Shown here: piece after piece, positions 41,801 through 49,011 of the stretch
Numbering within the stretch: position 1 is the first letter of the stretch
Layout of the letters: the number at the start of each line of letters is the position of its first letter
Source: Sinonovacula constricta
Lineage: Eukaryota; Mollusca; Bivalvia; Cardiida; Solecurtidae
Direction: 5' to 3'
DNA: 64,000 bases
Assembly (NCBI GenBank): GCA_007844125.1
Contig: CM017564.1
Coordinates: 14,873,714 to 14,937,713 of the forward strand
The notes under the pieces: generated by a model
What the model was told of the DNA's origin: nothing
Seen by the model: the letters and a program-made list of their open reading frames with translations, nothing else
Database searches by the model: none
Made by a program: the position numbers and the translations under genes

Positions 41801-43320
41801 AAGGTAGCAGTTGCTATGGTAACCAAAATAATTACATGTTCCATGGCGGTCTCTTCTTATAATTTCAAGTTTATGTAGGTTCAGACACAGTGCAGAATGT
41901 CCTGCCCAGACATATTTATGGTGTTCCTTTAAGGCGCCAGCTGACCTATCATGTGCAGAAGGTCCTGTCCAGACATATCTAGTGTGTTTTAGCTGACCTA
42001 TCATGTGCAGAAGGTCCTGCCCAGACATATCTAGTGTGTTTTAGCTGACCTATCATGTGCAGAAGGTCCTGCCCAGACATATCTAGGGTGTTCCTTTAAG
42101 GTTCCAGCTGATTTATTATGTGCAGAAGGTCCTACCCAGACATATCTAGTATGTTTTAGCTGAGCTATCATGTGCAGAAGGTCCTGCCCAGACATATCTA
42201 GTGTGTTTTAGCTGACCTATCATGTGCAGAAGGTCCTGCCCAGACATATCTAGGGTGTTCCTTTAAGGTTCCAGCTGATTTATTATGTGCGGAAGGTCCT
42301 GCCCAGACATATCTAGTGTGTTTTAGCTGACCTATCATGTGCAGAAGGACATATCAGGTTCCATTAATGTGGTATCCGACAGTTTGGACCGATTGTAATT
42401 TACAGGAGACCATCTAGAGCTGTTTATTGGCGCCCTACATCCATGTGAAAAATAAAGCTTAACACCCATATTTGGGTGAATTGTGAAATGTAATTCTTAC
42501 CTAAGCCATGCTTCACGGTCGGTTATATTTAAACTTAGAAAACCACTTGATCACTTAATTTTTGCTCTGACGTTGATATCTATTGTTAGCTAAACTCCCC
42601 GTCATGCTTAGTAAAAGATTTGGAAAGCATTAATAATAGGGATATATTTCATGATCTGCACTGTCAAATAATTTAGGCAGTGATATAACCTTCCTTTTCT
42701 TAAACTAAAGTATGAGTTTATGGCATAATCATGTCTTAATTGTTGTAACGTGTAGTTGAGATCGGCAAACTGTTGGATAGCAGGTAACTTTTAAAAAGTT
42801 ATGGCGGGAAATCTCAATGATGTCACTACAATGTTGTTTTGTTTAATTTGTAACTATTTTATTTAAGAGGTGGCACATCTGTATTTATTGTGATACAAAA
42901 TTCAAATGGATGACCTGGTAGCGCAATCGGTAGAGCGTCGGCTCCAGTTTCGGGAGGCCTAGGCTGTTACATATCAAAGCCGTTAAAAATGGAAGTTGTA
43001 TAGCACCCTTGCTAACGCTCAAGCAAATATCAGGGCAGTTCCATGACTGGTTGGCCCTGCTGTGTATGTGAAAACCATGAAACTAATACAACATTACACA
43101 GTATTTTAATTTAACTACATCTGTATACAAAACTAATTTTTTACCATATAAAACAAAATTTAATTGTAGGAAATGGCAAGAGGGAAAAGTATTAATATTT
43201 GACGACTCTTTTGAGCACGAGGTGTGGCATCATGGGACAGATCCTCGTATAATTCTCATTATCGACTTCTGGCATCCGGATCTAACAAAGGAGGAACGAC
43301 TGTCACTGACACCGATTTAA
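14773..43320 (+). CDS. ASPH: aspartyl/asparaginyl beta-hydroxylase, 12-exon gene, 645 aa
   Basis: An ER membrane 2-oxoglutarate/Fe(II) oxygenase that hydroxylates Asp/Asn in EGF-like domains. Exons: 14773-14830, 15544-15807, 15919-15995, 23349-23511, 24499-24644, 27176-27413, 27887-28023, 35951-36145, 37035-37175, 40119-40263, 40612-40834 and 43170-43320. All phases agree and the total is 1938 coding bases. Order: cytosolic tail 1-77, signal anchor about 78-98, short lumenal linker, TPR-like helical repeats about 225-470, catalytic domain about 475-645. By comparison with the human enzyme, iron ligands are H567 and H612; 2-oxoglutarate contacts are S556, M558, R576, H578 and R622; the C529/C536 disulfide pair is present. 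The start ATG sits in a good Kozak context (GAAATGG). The long acidic lumenal region of vertebrate ASPH is much reduced. Extra small exons in the 7.3-kb third intron cannot be excluded. Confidence 0.92.
15060..15535 (+). mobile_element. M1 MITE copy immediately upstream of ASPH exon 2
   Basis: A diverged M1 copy with TTACCTGAAAAAG, ACATAGAAAACCATG and CTCTGATGTCGATATCTA blocks. It ends with the inverted terminal motif CTGTCGGATACTACCTTTA at about 15516-15534, only about 9 bases from the exon 2 splice acceptor. Confidence 0.6.
15544..15807 (+). CDS. ASPH: ASPH exon 2 (10-residue repeats and transmembrane anchor)
   Basis: Acceptor CTATTACAG. It encodes three tandem decapeptides of the form DNNASPRTRP (residues about 35-64, a coding 30-bp repeat at about 15588-15677). 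These are followed by KSHSGSK and the hydrophobic anchor ILSYVVWITLAVAVALGSVI (residues 78-97). Phase 1 end before GTATGTTCG. Confidence 0.85.
15919..15995 (+). CDS. ASPH: ASPH exon 3 (lumenal linker)
   Basis: The split Gly codon is followed by AKEPKHIATDSAANSAALDQ and TASSR. Acceptor TCATTAAG, donor GTACAGC, phase 0 end. The sequence is low-complexity, so support comes mainly from open frame and phase. Confidence 0.65.
16030..16262 (+). mobile_element. tRNA-derived SINE, family B tail with a different tRNA head
   Basis: The head has an A-box-like stretch near GCTAAGCGGTTA and a B box GGTTCGACTCC at about 16098. The body shares GCGGTGCGCC...TGGGTCTTCCTCCA and the end GGCCATTATAATCACAATTA with family B. 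Confidence 0.7.
17170..17452 (+). mobile_element. tRNA-derived SINE family A, 5' truncated
   Basis: It contains GGGAGGCCCCATGTTCGATC (B box) and the family A body: CATACCAAAGTCG, GACTGGTTGGCCCGGTGTC, TGACTGGGTGTGGTATCATG and CTATACACAGTGAAGGCAG. It ends with AATAAACAAAC. Confidence 0.85.
17480..20444 (+). repeat. 33-bp minisatellite, about 90 units, in ASPH intron 3
   Basis: The unit is a variant of TATTTCTATAGTGAATACAT followed by TGAGGTTGGGTAC. Because 33 is a multiple of 3 and the unit lacks stops, it gives long artificial open frames on both strands. Higher-order duplications are visible: the block at about 19.12-19.44 recurs at 20.11-20.43 kb (990 bases, 30 units), and that at 18.10-18.24 recurs at 18.46-18.60 kb (363 bases, 11 units). 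Confidence 0.97.
20965..21170 (+). mobile_element. SINE family B, diverged
   Basis: GGGTTCGAGACC (B box) near 20988 is followed by a body with TTTGTCTGGGTCC, TAGCTGGATGTCGCCAGTAT and GGCCGTAATTGTATTG. Confidence 0.65.
21296..21620 (-). mobile_element. SINE family A, reverse orientation, nearly full length
   Basis: The reverse complement has the tRNA head with A box (TAGCGCAATTGGTTGAGC) and B box, then the family A body and a tail ending AATAAACATAAAA. It could be mistaken for a tRNA gene at 21538-21612, but the family A body follows directly. Confidence 0.85.
21800..21915 (-). mobile_element. SINE family B tRNA head, reverse
   Basis: The reverse complement carries the A box TGGCATAGTGGTAGAG and B box GGGTTCGAGCCC. 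Only the tRNA-related half is clear. Confidence 0.6.
22195..22395 (-). mobile_element. SINE family B, reverse
   Basis: The reverse complement shows a tRNA-like head (GGGTTCGAGTCCC B box), GCGGTGTGCTGGTGGTTCTA, GGGGGTCTTCCTCCACCAAT and an end GCGACGTCCAGC-type block. It abuts a + strand SINE body at 22400 in head-to-head order. Confidence 0.75.
22400..23325 (+). repeat. 33-bp minisatellite (about 25 units) formed inside a SINE family B body
   Basis: The unit joins CTGGGATCTTCCTCCACT with GAAATAGCTGGTAGT. The left flank, TGATTCTACCTAGACATTTG, and the right flank, CGCTACCATTATTATAATTA, are the parts of the SINE B body that normally lie either side of TCTGGGGTCTTCCTCCACC plus AAAATAGCTGGACGT. 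The array is therefore the SINE's central segment amplified in place. It ends about 65 bases before ASPH exon 4. Confidence 0.9.
23349..23511 (+). CDS. ASPH: ASPH exon 4 with an internal 72-bp tandem duplication and two donor sites
   Basis: Acceptor ATCCAGTTCAG (phase 0). It encodes LTGAGSNPL, then two copies of a 24-residue unit starting QYVDSILPDTHVTES (units from 23376 and 23448). A strong donor, CAACAG/GTAAGA, lies after the first copy (exon end 23439) and another, CAACAG/GTGAGA, after the second (23511). Both ends are phase 1, so both splice forms stay in frame. Serine/proline/acidic lumenal linker. Confidence 0.75.
23645..24062 (+). mobile_element. SINE with a different tRNA head but the family A tail
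   Basis: The head has GGGCCAGAGCGTAGGC and B box GGGTTCAAACCCC. The middle is unlike family A. The last about 90 bases match its tail: TATACACAGTGAAGATAGC, ATATCTGCTTCAAATGGACA and CTGTTGGTGGGCAATAAACC. Confidence 0.7.
24499..24644 (+). CDS. ASPH: ASPH exon 5 (lumenal linker, acidic)
   Basis: Acceptor TTGACAG. The split Ala codon is followed by QSPTNEQETQSLDDSPLVTD and on to SADAYREK. Donor GTAAGG, phase 0. The run-up leads into the first helical repeat of the next exon. Confidence 0.85.
24800..24960 (+). mobile_element. SINE family B, diverged fragment
   Basis: It contains CATCAGTGGTTCTACCCAGA, TTTGTCTGCGATCTTCTC and a GGTTGCCATTAGGATTACAA end block, all in family B order. Confidence 0.55.
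25375..25520 (+). mobile_element. tRNA-derived SINE fragment, head only
   Basis: A tRNA-like head (TGGTCAAGCGGTTTGAGTG, then GGATTCAAGCCC) with no recognised body. The rest of intron 5 up to 26.8 kb is AT-rich with no gene seen. Confidence 0.4.
26805..27115 (+). mobile_element. SINE family A, full length, just upstream of ASPH exon 6
   Basis: CCGGACCTCGTAGCTCAATC head with A box and B box GGTTTGATCCCGG. The complete body (CAAAGTCG, TGTCAGGATACTATGACTGG, CTATACACAGTGAAGGCAGC) ends in AACAAACAAAC about 60 bases before the exon. Confidence 0.9.
27176..27413 (+). CDS. ASPH: ASPH exon 6 (TPR-like repeat)
   Basis: Acceptor TTATTGCAG. KELQKAMDRYDNILRKHGNC, then PRAMWGKALVLLAMAEQQRS and a long helical segment to ADSATFRG. 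This matches the first TPR-like region of ASPH. Phase 1 end before GTAGTTTAG. Confidence 0.92.
27887..28023 (+). CDS. ASPH: ASPH exon 7 (TPR)
   Basis: Acceptor TGTGTGTAG. WQKMAIDTWKFLCDRFPDSL, then a TPR-like LGTSYLMKGD segment ending REVFQK. Donor GTAATTG, phase 0. Confidence 0.92.
28035..28225 (-). mobile_element. SINE family B, reverse; founder of the 65-bp array
   Basis: On the reverse strand it reads from the B box GTGTCGAGTCCCATTTGATA near 28200 through AGGTCTTTTAGCTGGC and TCTTTCTCCACCACAATAGC to TTAATGATCATAATTAGTTG near 28045, in family B order. Its tRNA head continues directly into the tandem array to the right. Confidence 0.85.
28228..35180 (-). repeat. 65-bp satellite, about 107 units, amplified from a SINE B tRNA head, in ASPH intron 7
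   Basis: Read on -, each unit has GGGGCGCCCATGACATAGTG, GTAGAGTTGTGGACTTGTAA, TGCCTATGACAGCTACC and TTCTGAAAG. This parallels the SINE B head GGGGCGCCCGTGGCGTAGTG, GTAGAGTCGCCGATTTGTAA, CTCCAATGACTGCTTAGCC. The units therefore carry the Pol III A box (TGACATAGTGG, near TGGCNNAGTGG) but no B box. Higher-order copies are visible: 1489 bases (28.86 and 30.35 kb), 388 bases (31.19, 31.58 kb) and 324 bases (33.72, 34.04 kb). Units are homogeneous at 28.2-32.3 kb and more diverged from 32.5 kb on. Confidence 0.95.
35445..35655 (+). mobile_element. SINE family B
   Basis: B box GGGTTTGAGTCCC, then TGGTTGTTCTACCCAGAAAT, TCTGGGGTCTTCCTTCACC, TAGCTGAGCATCGCCAATAT and an (ACAA)n tail. Confidence 0.8.
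35951..36145 (+). CDS. ASPH: ASPH exon 8 (TPR)
   Basis: Acceptor GGCAATAG. ILKNHPDDGFSLVHLAFIEK, then KSIELFSRGLAMNGEG and FYHHYGDAYIRLQQPDK. Phase 0 at both ends, donor GTACATT. Confidence 0.93.
36215..36850 (+). repeat. 34-bp minisatellite, about 18 units, ASPH intron 8
   Basis: The unit is GTAGGCCCTTACAAGTCAAG plus ATAGAAGCTTTCAT, with GTAGG/GGAGG/GGAGA variants. It starts about 70 bases after the exon 8 donor. Confidence 0.95.
37035..37175 (+). CDS. ASPH: ASPH exon 9 (end of TPR region, start of catalytic domain)
   Basis: Acceptor CTGTTTAG. AREVFAEAKRRGLFFSEDQR, then RPVWTAEQTGYQRYIQ, the family's conserved W-x-x-x-E-T-G-Y approach to the oxygenase domain. Phase 0, donor GTGAAG. Confidence 0.93.
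37255..38285 (+). repeat. 38-bp minisatellite, about 27 units, ASPH intron 9
   Basis: The unit is GAACTACTATCCTGGATTGT plus CCCCCTTAGTACTCATAT. It begins within 80 bases of exon 9 and runs directly into the next array. Confidence 0.95.
38286..39550 (+). repeat. 40-bp G-rich minisatellite, about 32 units, ASPH intron 9
   Basis: The unit is GTAGGTTGTGAGGGATGGGG plus GTAGGGGGAGGGGTTGGCAT. Every unit has four or more G runs of 3-5 on the ASPH sense strand, matching the usual G-quadruplex pattern. The complement gives artificial Pro-rich reading frames. Confidence 0.96.
39690..39835 (+). mobile_element. SINE family B body fragment
   Basis: GCGGTGTGCCGCTGGTTCTA, CCCAGACATATGTC, AGCTGGATGTTGCCAATATG and an (ACA)n tail, in family order. 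Confidence 0.65.
40119..40263 (+). CDS. ASPH: ASPH exon 10 (catalytic domain, N-terminal part)
   Basis: Acceptor TTTGTTCTCAG. LLEKNWEVIRDEALSLFDAK through EKDGDWKQYTFATKG, the conserved N-W-x-x-I-R-D-E and G-D-W-x-x-x motifs. Phase 1 end before GTAGCAAG. Confidence 0.94.
40612..40834 (+). CDS. ASPH: ASPH exon 11 (catalytic core, first iron ligand)
   Basis: Acceptor GATTTCAG. C529/C536 are in GPCKKAPRTCDL. S556 and M558 are in KFSVMQGG. H567, R576 and H578 are in HVWAHTGPTNCRLRAHLG. All are conserved active-site residues of the family. Phase 2 end before GTAAGTA. Confidence 0.96.
40915..41440 (+). repeat. ATT/ATC microsatellite interrupted by a SINE family A insertion
   Basis: Irregular ATT/ATC/GTT trinucleotide repeats at 40915-41005 and 41313-41440 flank a family A SINE (41006-41312, with CAATCGATAGAAC-type A box and GGTTCGATCCC B box). 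TTATCATTATCATT before and ATTATCATCATTATT after are consistent with a target duplication inside the microsatellite. Confidence 0.8.
41880..42355 (+). repeat. 52-63-bp tandem repeat, about 9 units, ASPH intron 11
   Basis: The unit is AGCTGACCTATCATGTGCAG, AAGGTCCTGCCCAGACATAT and CTAGTGTGTTTT, alternating with a longer form ending GGTGTTCCTTTAAGGTTCC. It runs up to the M1 MITE at 42362. Confidence 0.9.
42362..42810 (+). mobile_element. M1 MITE copy in ASPH intron 11
   Basis: The 5' terminal motif GTGGTATCCGACAGTTTGGA lies at about 42370. Internal blocks are AGAAAACCACTTGATCACTT and CTCTGACGTTGATATCTAT. The 3' inverted motif is CAAACTGTTGGATAGCAGGT near 42768. Confidence 0.7.
42909..43065 (+). 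mobile_element. SINE family A, 3' truncated
   Basis: Head GACCTGGTAGCGCAATCGGT with AGAGCGTCGGCTCCA, then the body as far as CCATGACTGGTTGGCCC. The B box region is partly deleted. Confidence 0.75.
43170..43320 (+). CDS. ASPH: ASPH exon 12 (second iron ligand, C-terminus)
   Basis: Acceptor TTAATTGTAG. KWQEGKVLIFDDSFEHEVWH holds H612. R622 in DPRIILIIDFWHPDL binds 2-oxoglutarate. It ends LSLTPI and TAA at 43318-43320, the family's usual C-terminus. Confidence 0.96.
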
Positions 43321-43900
43321 TTTAAAAGAGGATTGGGTCAGATAGAGGATGGTGGCGCTACTGTCACTTTTTGTGAAGTGTAAGAACTAGGATGGACGTT
43401 ATACAACTTTAATCTCCAGTTTGTGACAAGCTATCATATTGGGATGGATTTGAATTGTGTTTATCGGACCAAAAAGAACACATTTATTATTACAGTTATT
43501 ATATTTTTGTGTTGTTTTTTTGTTATTGTGTTTATTGTTATTGTTATTTAATATTATCATTTATTGTTATTGTTATTATCATCATCAACATTATTATTGT
43601 TATTATTATCATAATTATTATTAAATACATGTATTATTGTCATAGTTATTATTATAATTATTGTTCTTTTGACATACTGGTATAAAAGCTATGTCATATA
43701 GACTTAGACCCAACCGTTATATTCATACAGTAACGTATTTATTTTGTTTCTCTAAATGTGTTACTACTACCCCCATGTCAGGTGTTCATGCCATTACAGT
43801 AAAGGAAGCACTATATCTGTCTCCAGTACACGCTATGGAGTGGAACCAGCTTTATTACTGTGTTTCCTCAACTTTCTTTGAAAATAAATAGTAGTGTTAT
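43321..43900 (+). terminator. ASPH: probable ASPH 3' UTR with polyadenylation signal
   Basis: No further coding sequence. TTA/TTG microsatellite at about 43.49-43.67 kb, a family A SINE tail fragment at about 43.78-43.84 kb, and AATAAA at 43883-43888, the first good signal after the stop. Confidence 0.5.
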
Positions 43901-43904
43901 TATC

Positions 43905-44040
43905 ATGACAGCCCCGTCGGCATTAATGTCGGCAATGTTGTCTGCATTGATGTTGGCATTGATATCAGCAATGATGTCGGCATTTATGTTGGCATTGATG
44001 TCGCAATGATGTCTGCAATGATGTCGGCAATGGTTATCCT
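43905..44040 (+). repeat. imperfect short tandem repeat (GTCGGCATTGATGTTGGC type)
   Basis: About eight units of 15-18 bases varying around TCGGCATTGATGT and TCGGCAATGATGT. Confidence 0.7.
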
Positions 44041-44507
44041 TTATATTACATTTTATTAAAACCATAAAAAATGTTAGGTTTAAACTTGTAATACTGTGTG
44101 ACTACCTAGGGAGAGCCATATCAAATGGGCAGCTAACCCTAGGATTATTTAAGCTGAATTATGCCCTTTATGAATGTTTTTATTAAAACTGCCAAGCACT
44201 GAAAAAAATAGGGCACACTGTCTATGAACAGCATTTTTTTAAAGTATTTCTGGCATCCAGAACTTACTGATACAATTGTAATATGCTGTCATCCCTCCAG
44301 TGACACATGACACATTGATGTTGAAATGCTATGTGCTATGGGTACATATTTGATGTTGAAATGCTATGTGCTATGGGTACATATTGGGCGTTGAAAACTT
44401 AAGTTGGGACATCATATCTAGAATGCCACCAAATGCTGCTTTCCCCTTGAAGCTTTCAAAGAATGGTACGTTGTTGATGCCTGCATAATTGCTGATTTAT
44501 ATTCACA

Positions 44508-44778
44508 GCGTGGGCACCAGGTACGGGAGGCCCCGGGTTCGATCCCGGGCTGTGACATACTAATGTTGTTAAAATGGTTGTGGTATAGCTCCCATGCTCA
44601 AGCAAATATAAGGGTAGTTCCGGTTTGCCCGGTGTCAGGATAATGTAACTGGGTGTGGTATCATGCCAGGTGGCCACGGCATGCTAAACACAGAGAAGGC
44701 AGCACTATATCTGCTTCAAGATGACACTGTCTCCAGATAACTGAAATACTGTTGGTGGCACGATAAACCCAATAAGCA
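44508..44778 (+). mobile_element. SINE family A, A-box region degraded
   Basis: GGCCCCGGGTTCGATCCCGG B box, then the full body and AATAAGCAAAAAAAAC-type tail. The tRNA 5' half is truncated. Confidence 0.8.
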
Positions 44779-45844
44779 AAAAAAACAAACAATTCTATTG
44801 TATATATTCTTACATTAGAATGCATTACTTTTCATTAGCTGATTATGCCATATTATGTTTAAAACTGTTAAAAAAATAATAACTACTTTTGATAAATATC
44901 ACTTTTTTATTTTGTACTGTAAAATCATGACAAAATGGGATTAAAATTGTCTTTAGAACAACTTTTTATTTTTCCAACAGTCCCTAATAATTTCAGATGA
45001 AGTTTATTTATGTTTTCATTATTTTACGAATATTTTGGTCATTCAGGATAAGGTAAAAATAAAATATAAATAAAATATTAATAGCAACTTACTTAAGGTC
45101 TATGTGTAATACACCTATATGTTAAGTATTTTTTATAGTACTCAAGTTAATCCAAAATAGTTACCAACCAAGCTTGTATAGTCATTTTAATCAACCAGTT
45201 GATGCGAACCTTTGCTTATTGTTTTTAACTCAATCTTTTTAGTTGTTGAAAAGTGAATTTTAATGAATTTTACATCCATGTTTATCCCATGTGCCTGCTG
45301 CCTGCATGAGATAATAACCGATACCAGTAAATGCCTTGGTGCATGTCAGGTGGTAAAAAGGGCGCTTCTCTTTTTATACAAAACTTTGTCTGAGGATATT
45401 AAGATTGTTTTTTTTGTGTGAATTCTTTGAGAGTAAAAAAAGAAATTTAATTTCTTAGCTGTGTTTATGTAAATTGCTTTTTTATGTCAAAAATGAATAA
45501 ATCAGTTGTTGTTTAACTCATTAACAAATAGTGTGTTTTCTTACATGCTTACTTATCCAAACATAAACATTTCTATACTTTTTTGGATTCTTAGGGAATT
45601 TTTATATTGACATGCCGTTACCGGTAATTGATTGACTTTATTTATGAGTATATACACTATACAATGAGAACTCCTAAGCAATAAAGACAGCTATCCTATT
45701 CATAATATTGGGATATTACTGCCCTATTTTATTGATGTTTTCTGTAATTTGTGATAATGTGATCTTTTTATATAAATCTTTGCTTGTTTGTAGTGTGATG
45801 GTTTATAGGGTCAAGCCATATATACCCGGTATTGTTTAATTTGT

Positions 45845-46008
45845 TTATTTAACCGGTCATTTTGATAATGTGACTGGGTCTAGTATCATGCAAGGTGTTC
45901 ACGGTATGCTATACATAGTGATGGCAGGTCTATATCTGCTTCAGGTGGACACCGTCTCCAGATAACTGAAATAGTGTTGATAGGTCAATAAACCCAATAA
46001 ACAAACAG
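45845..46008 (+). mobile_element. SINE family A 3' fragment
   Basis: ATAATGTGACTGGGTCTAGT, GTATGCTATACATAGTGATG and AATAAACCCAATAAACAAAC; tRNA head absent. Confidence 0.7.
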
Positions 46009-46009
46009 G

Positions 46010-47200
46010 TCAACCATTACACACATAAACACTACATTTATACAACAGTTAACATTGTTTTGTGTACGACTTTCATATATTTAGAAGTGTTTTCAACTGT
46101 TTTCAAACTATGAAAGGCCAATATGTATACAAATATAAAATAAGGCAGGTAAATGTTATTATTTTCTATTGAGATCACAAATCATATTTAAACATATGCT
46201 CTTTTTATTTGAAATATGTTCCTGTTATTTTTGTACACTGTTGTGAAATATCATGCACTGTTTATAATAATTACATTGATCCTTGTTCCATTGTGTCCTC
46301 ACATTATTTCAATATTGTCAGTTTATTTCTGCCAACAACAAGTAAAAAAAAATATAAAGTAAATATGAATGAGTTGTGTAAGATGCCGTGATTTTTAAAA
46401 AAAAATATTTTTCCTTTTTTAGCATCATTTTTGTTGAATTTATTATCTTTGATATGTCTATGCAAGCATTTAATTGTTTGACAGTGTTTAGTGCAATACA
46501 TTGAATCTTCTGTCTTTGAATTTATCATCGATTGGTTTTTTAAACATGGTTTTCATTGTTTAAGATAACTTTTCTTAATCTAAGTAATTAGGAGCATACT
46601 TGTTTAAATGTTTTGTTTTGTTTTGGTTCATTTATATAACACTTACATATTCTGAAATCAAACTTTTATTGACATATATATATAGTGACTTCATTATCTA
46701 TTTCAGGATTTAGTAGTTAGTTACTTTATGCACGTATTTTCTGACCCAAGTACCTTTTCTAATTATTGTTTAAATAACGACTTTCATGAGCTTTTTTTTA
46801 GTTTTGTTTTTTTACATTTCTTTTCTTTCCAACGTTAACTTGTGTAAAAGTAATTATTATCTTCTTGAAAAAATAGTATGAATATTTAATAGTATAAATA
46901 TTACATATGAATATTTTTGTTGTCAACTCATCTGAAGAAATATATTTACAATCATAGCCACACAGCCATTATATGTCATAATATATATTTATATGAGATC
47001 TTATTGCACTGATTTCTATTTTTGATGATGAAAACCCAATCCATGTTTTATTTTAACTTATGAAAAACATCTTGTCTGTAAAAATACATCTTGTCTGTAA
47101 AAACATCTTGTCTGTAAAAACCAGTCTGTGTTTGTGAAGTCTATAAGATTTACTCTTTGGCAGCTAAACTTGAATTGATATGAGATAGTTACCGATGTAG
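46010..47200. other. AT-rich intergenic sequence, no gene seen
   Basis: I see no gene or strong repeat except a 19-base CATCTTGTCTGTAAAAA repeat (x3) at about 47.06-47.12 kb. A G16 tract lies within a 65-base direct duplication (GATATGAGATAGTTACC...) at about 47.18-47.29 kb. Confidence 0.5.
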
Positions 47201-47567
47201 AGCCTGCTGGGGGGGGGGGGGGGGGCTGTCTGATCAGATTGATATGAGATAGTTACCCATGGAGAGCCTGCTGGGGGGCTGTCTGTTCAGGATCTGTACT
47301 GTTTGCCCCTTAGTCTCGACCGATATGGCATTGTAAGACTGATAATTATAATTAAGTGTGGGTAATTTATCAATAAAGCAGACACCTCCTTGTTTAATAG
47401 ACTTTTATCAGACAAAAGCAGCAAACAAACATTGTCATGCTATCACCTTGACCGTTAAGAGGTGAAAAGGTCACTCATTTTGGCCATGTGTGTTCAACAA
47501 GTTTATTTCTTGTTTCCACTTTGTGTGCTTTTTTAGTATATGTTACACGTTTTCCTGTTCAATGTAC

Positions 47568-47838
47568 AGAAGGCATCTGGTTCCATTCCAGGCTATGACA
47601 TATGAAAGTCATTAAAATGTTAATGGTATAGCTTCTGTCAGCGCTCAAACAAATAAAAAGTTAGTGCCACGACTAGTTGGCCCGGTGTCAGGATAATATG
47701 ACCGGGTGTGGTATCATGCCTGGTGTTCATGTTCACGGCATGGTATACACAGTGAACCCAGCACCATATCTGCTTTAAGTGGACACCGTCTCCAGATAAC
47801 TGAAATACTCTTGGTGGGATGGTAAAACCTAATTAACA
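47568..47838 (+). mobile_element. SINE family A, 5' truncated
   Basis: GGTTCCATTCCAGGC (B box remnant), CGACTAGTTGGCCCGGTGTC, GACCGGGTGTGGTATCATGC and a normal tail. Confidence 0.75.
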
Positions 47839-48112
47839 CAAACACTTAACTGTATCAACAGAGCACTTGCTAAGTCTGCATAATTGTATGTAAGATAGAG
47901 AGCTGTGATAGCTTTATGATTTATATACAAACTGTTGTTTTTTACCTTTTATTTAATTCATGTTAATTTTGAAAAGCAAAGGTAAGTCATGTTTGACAGA
48001 AGTCTGTCTCAGTATAGATTGTTAATATAGTTTAAACTGTCTTCTAAAGGTTGTGTCTTGTTCTTCCATAGGAAATTAGTGATGTTTTGTGTATTTCATT
48101 TGAAGCTCCTTT

Positions 48113-48365
48113 TAGGGGCGCACGTGGCATAGTGGTAGAGTCACCGATTTATAACTCCTCTGACTACTTAGCCTCGCACCGCGTGGGTTTGACTCCTGTT
48201 TTTAAGAAAACTTTTAAGAGGGCAAAGCACTTGATGTGATCTGACAGCTGACTTGCAGTGCGCCGGTTGTTCTACCCAGACATGTGTCTGGGGTCTTTCT
48301 CCACCAAAATGCTGGACGTTGCTATAATGATCATAAATGGTCGCTGCAATGAATGTCAAAAACAA
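48113..48365 (+). mobile_element. SINE family B, full length
   Basis: GGGGCGCACGTGGCATAGTG head with GTAGAG A box, B box GGGTTTGACTCC, and body with TTCTACCCAGACATGTGTCT, GGGGTCTTTCTCCACC and ATAATGATCATAAATGGTCG. Confidence 0.9.
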
Positions 48366-49011
48366 AGTGAAGTTACGTATTAACCAAGATTTATTGTGCT
48401 TAAATGATTGTGTGTATATATATTGATGTTTTAATTTAGTCTGTGTAGGCTGTGTGATATTTGGTATAGAATAAATTAGATTGAACATGTGTTTAAGGGT
48501 CCAATCTATCTGCTGGTTATGTTGAAATTCATGAAAACAATGGAAAAAAAAACATAAAAAAGTTACACTTTTTGTCTCTGAAGAAATACTTGGAAACCGT
48601 TGTCATAACATTATTATTAAGAGAACCGCAAAAATGGTAATTTTTGTTAGTAAAATGATTTGACAGAGATTATGGAGGGAGTGGGCTTCACCCGAGAGAA
48701 GTTCTCATTACGCCAAGTTCAACTCCGTGATTGATGAAACAATGGATTGGAATCCATTCAAAGAGGAAGAGGAATAATTTTGTGTCATTTTAGTTGTCAA
48801 TTCTTTTCAGCTGGCCTGCTGTCAGTGTCTGCATATGCAAGAATTATTGTTGCTTATGTTTTCATAACGTGTTATATCCATGGCAAGGTATCAAAAGCAC
48901 CAGTGTTTTGTGTGTGTTTCACACCAGTATATAGTGTACACAGAAATACAGTGATTCGTTATATTTTTATGTTCTGTCTTTTATACACCCCAAAGATTAA
49001 ATCTTCCTGGC

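Noticed and set aside
48672..48775. Short frame MEGVGFTREKFSLRQVQLRD as a possible exon
   Set aside because: A stop follows at once, there are no good splice sites, and no family is recognised.
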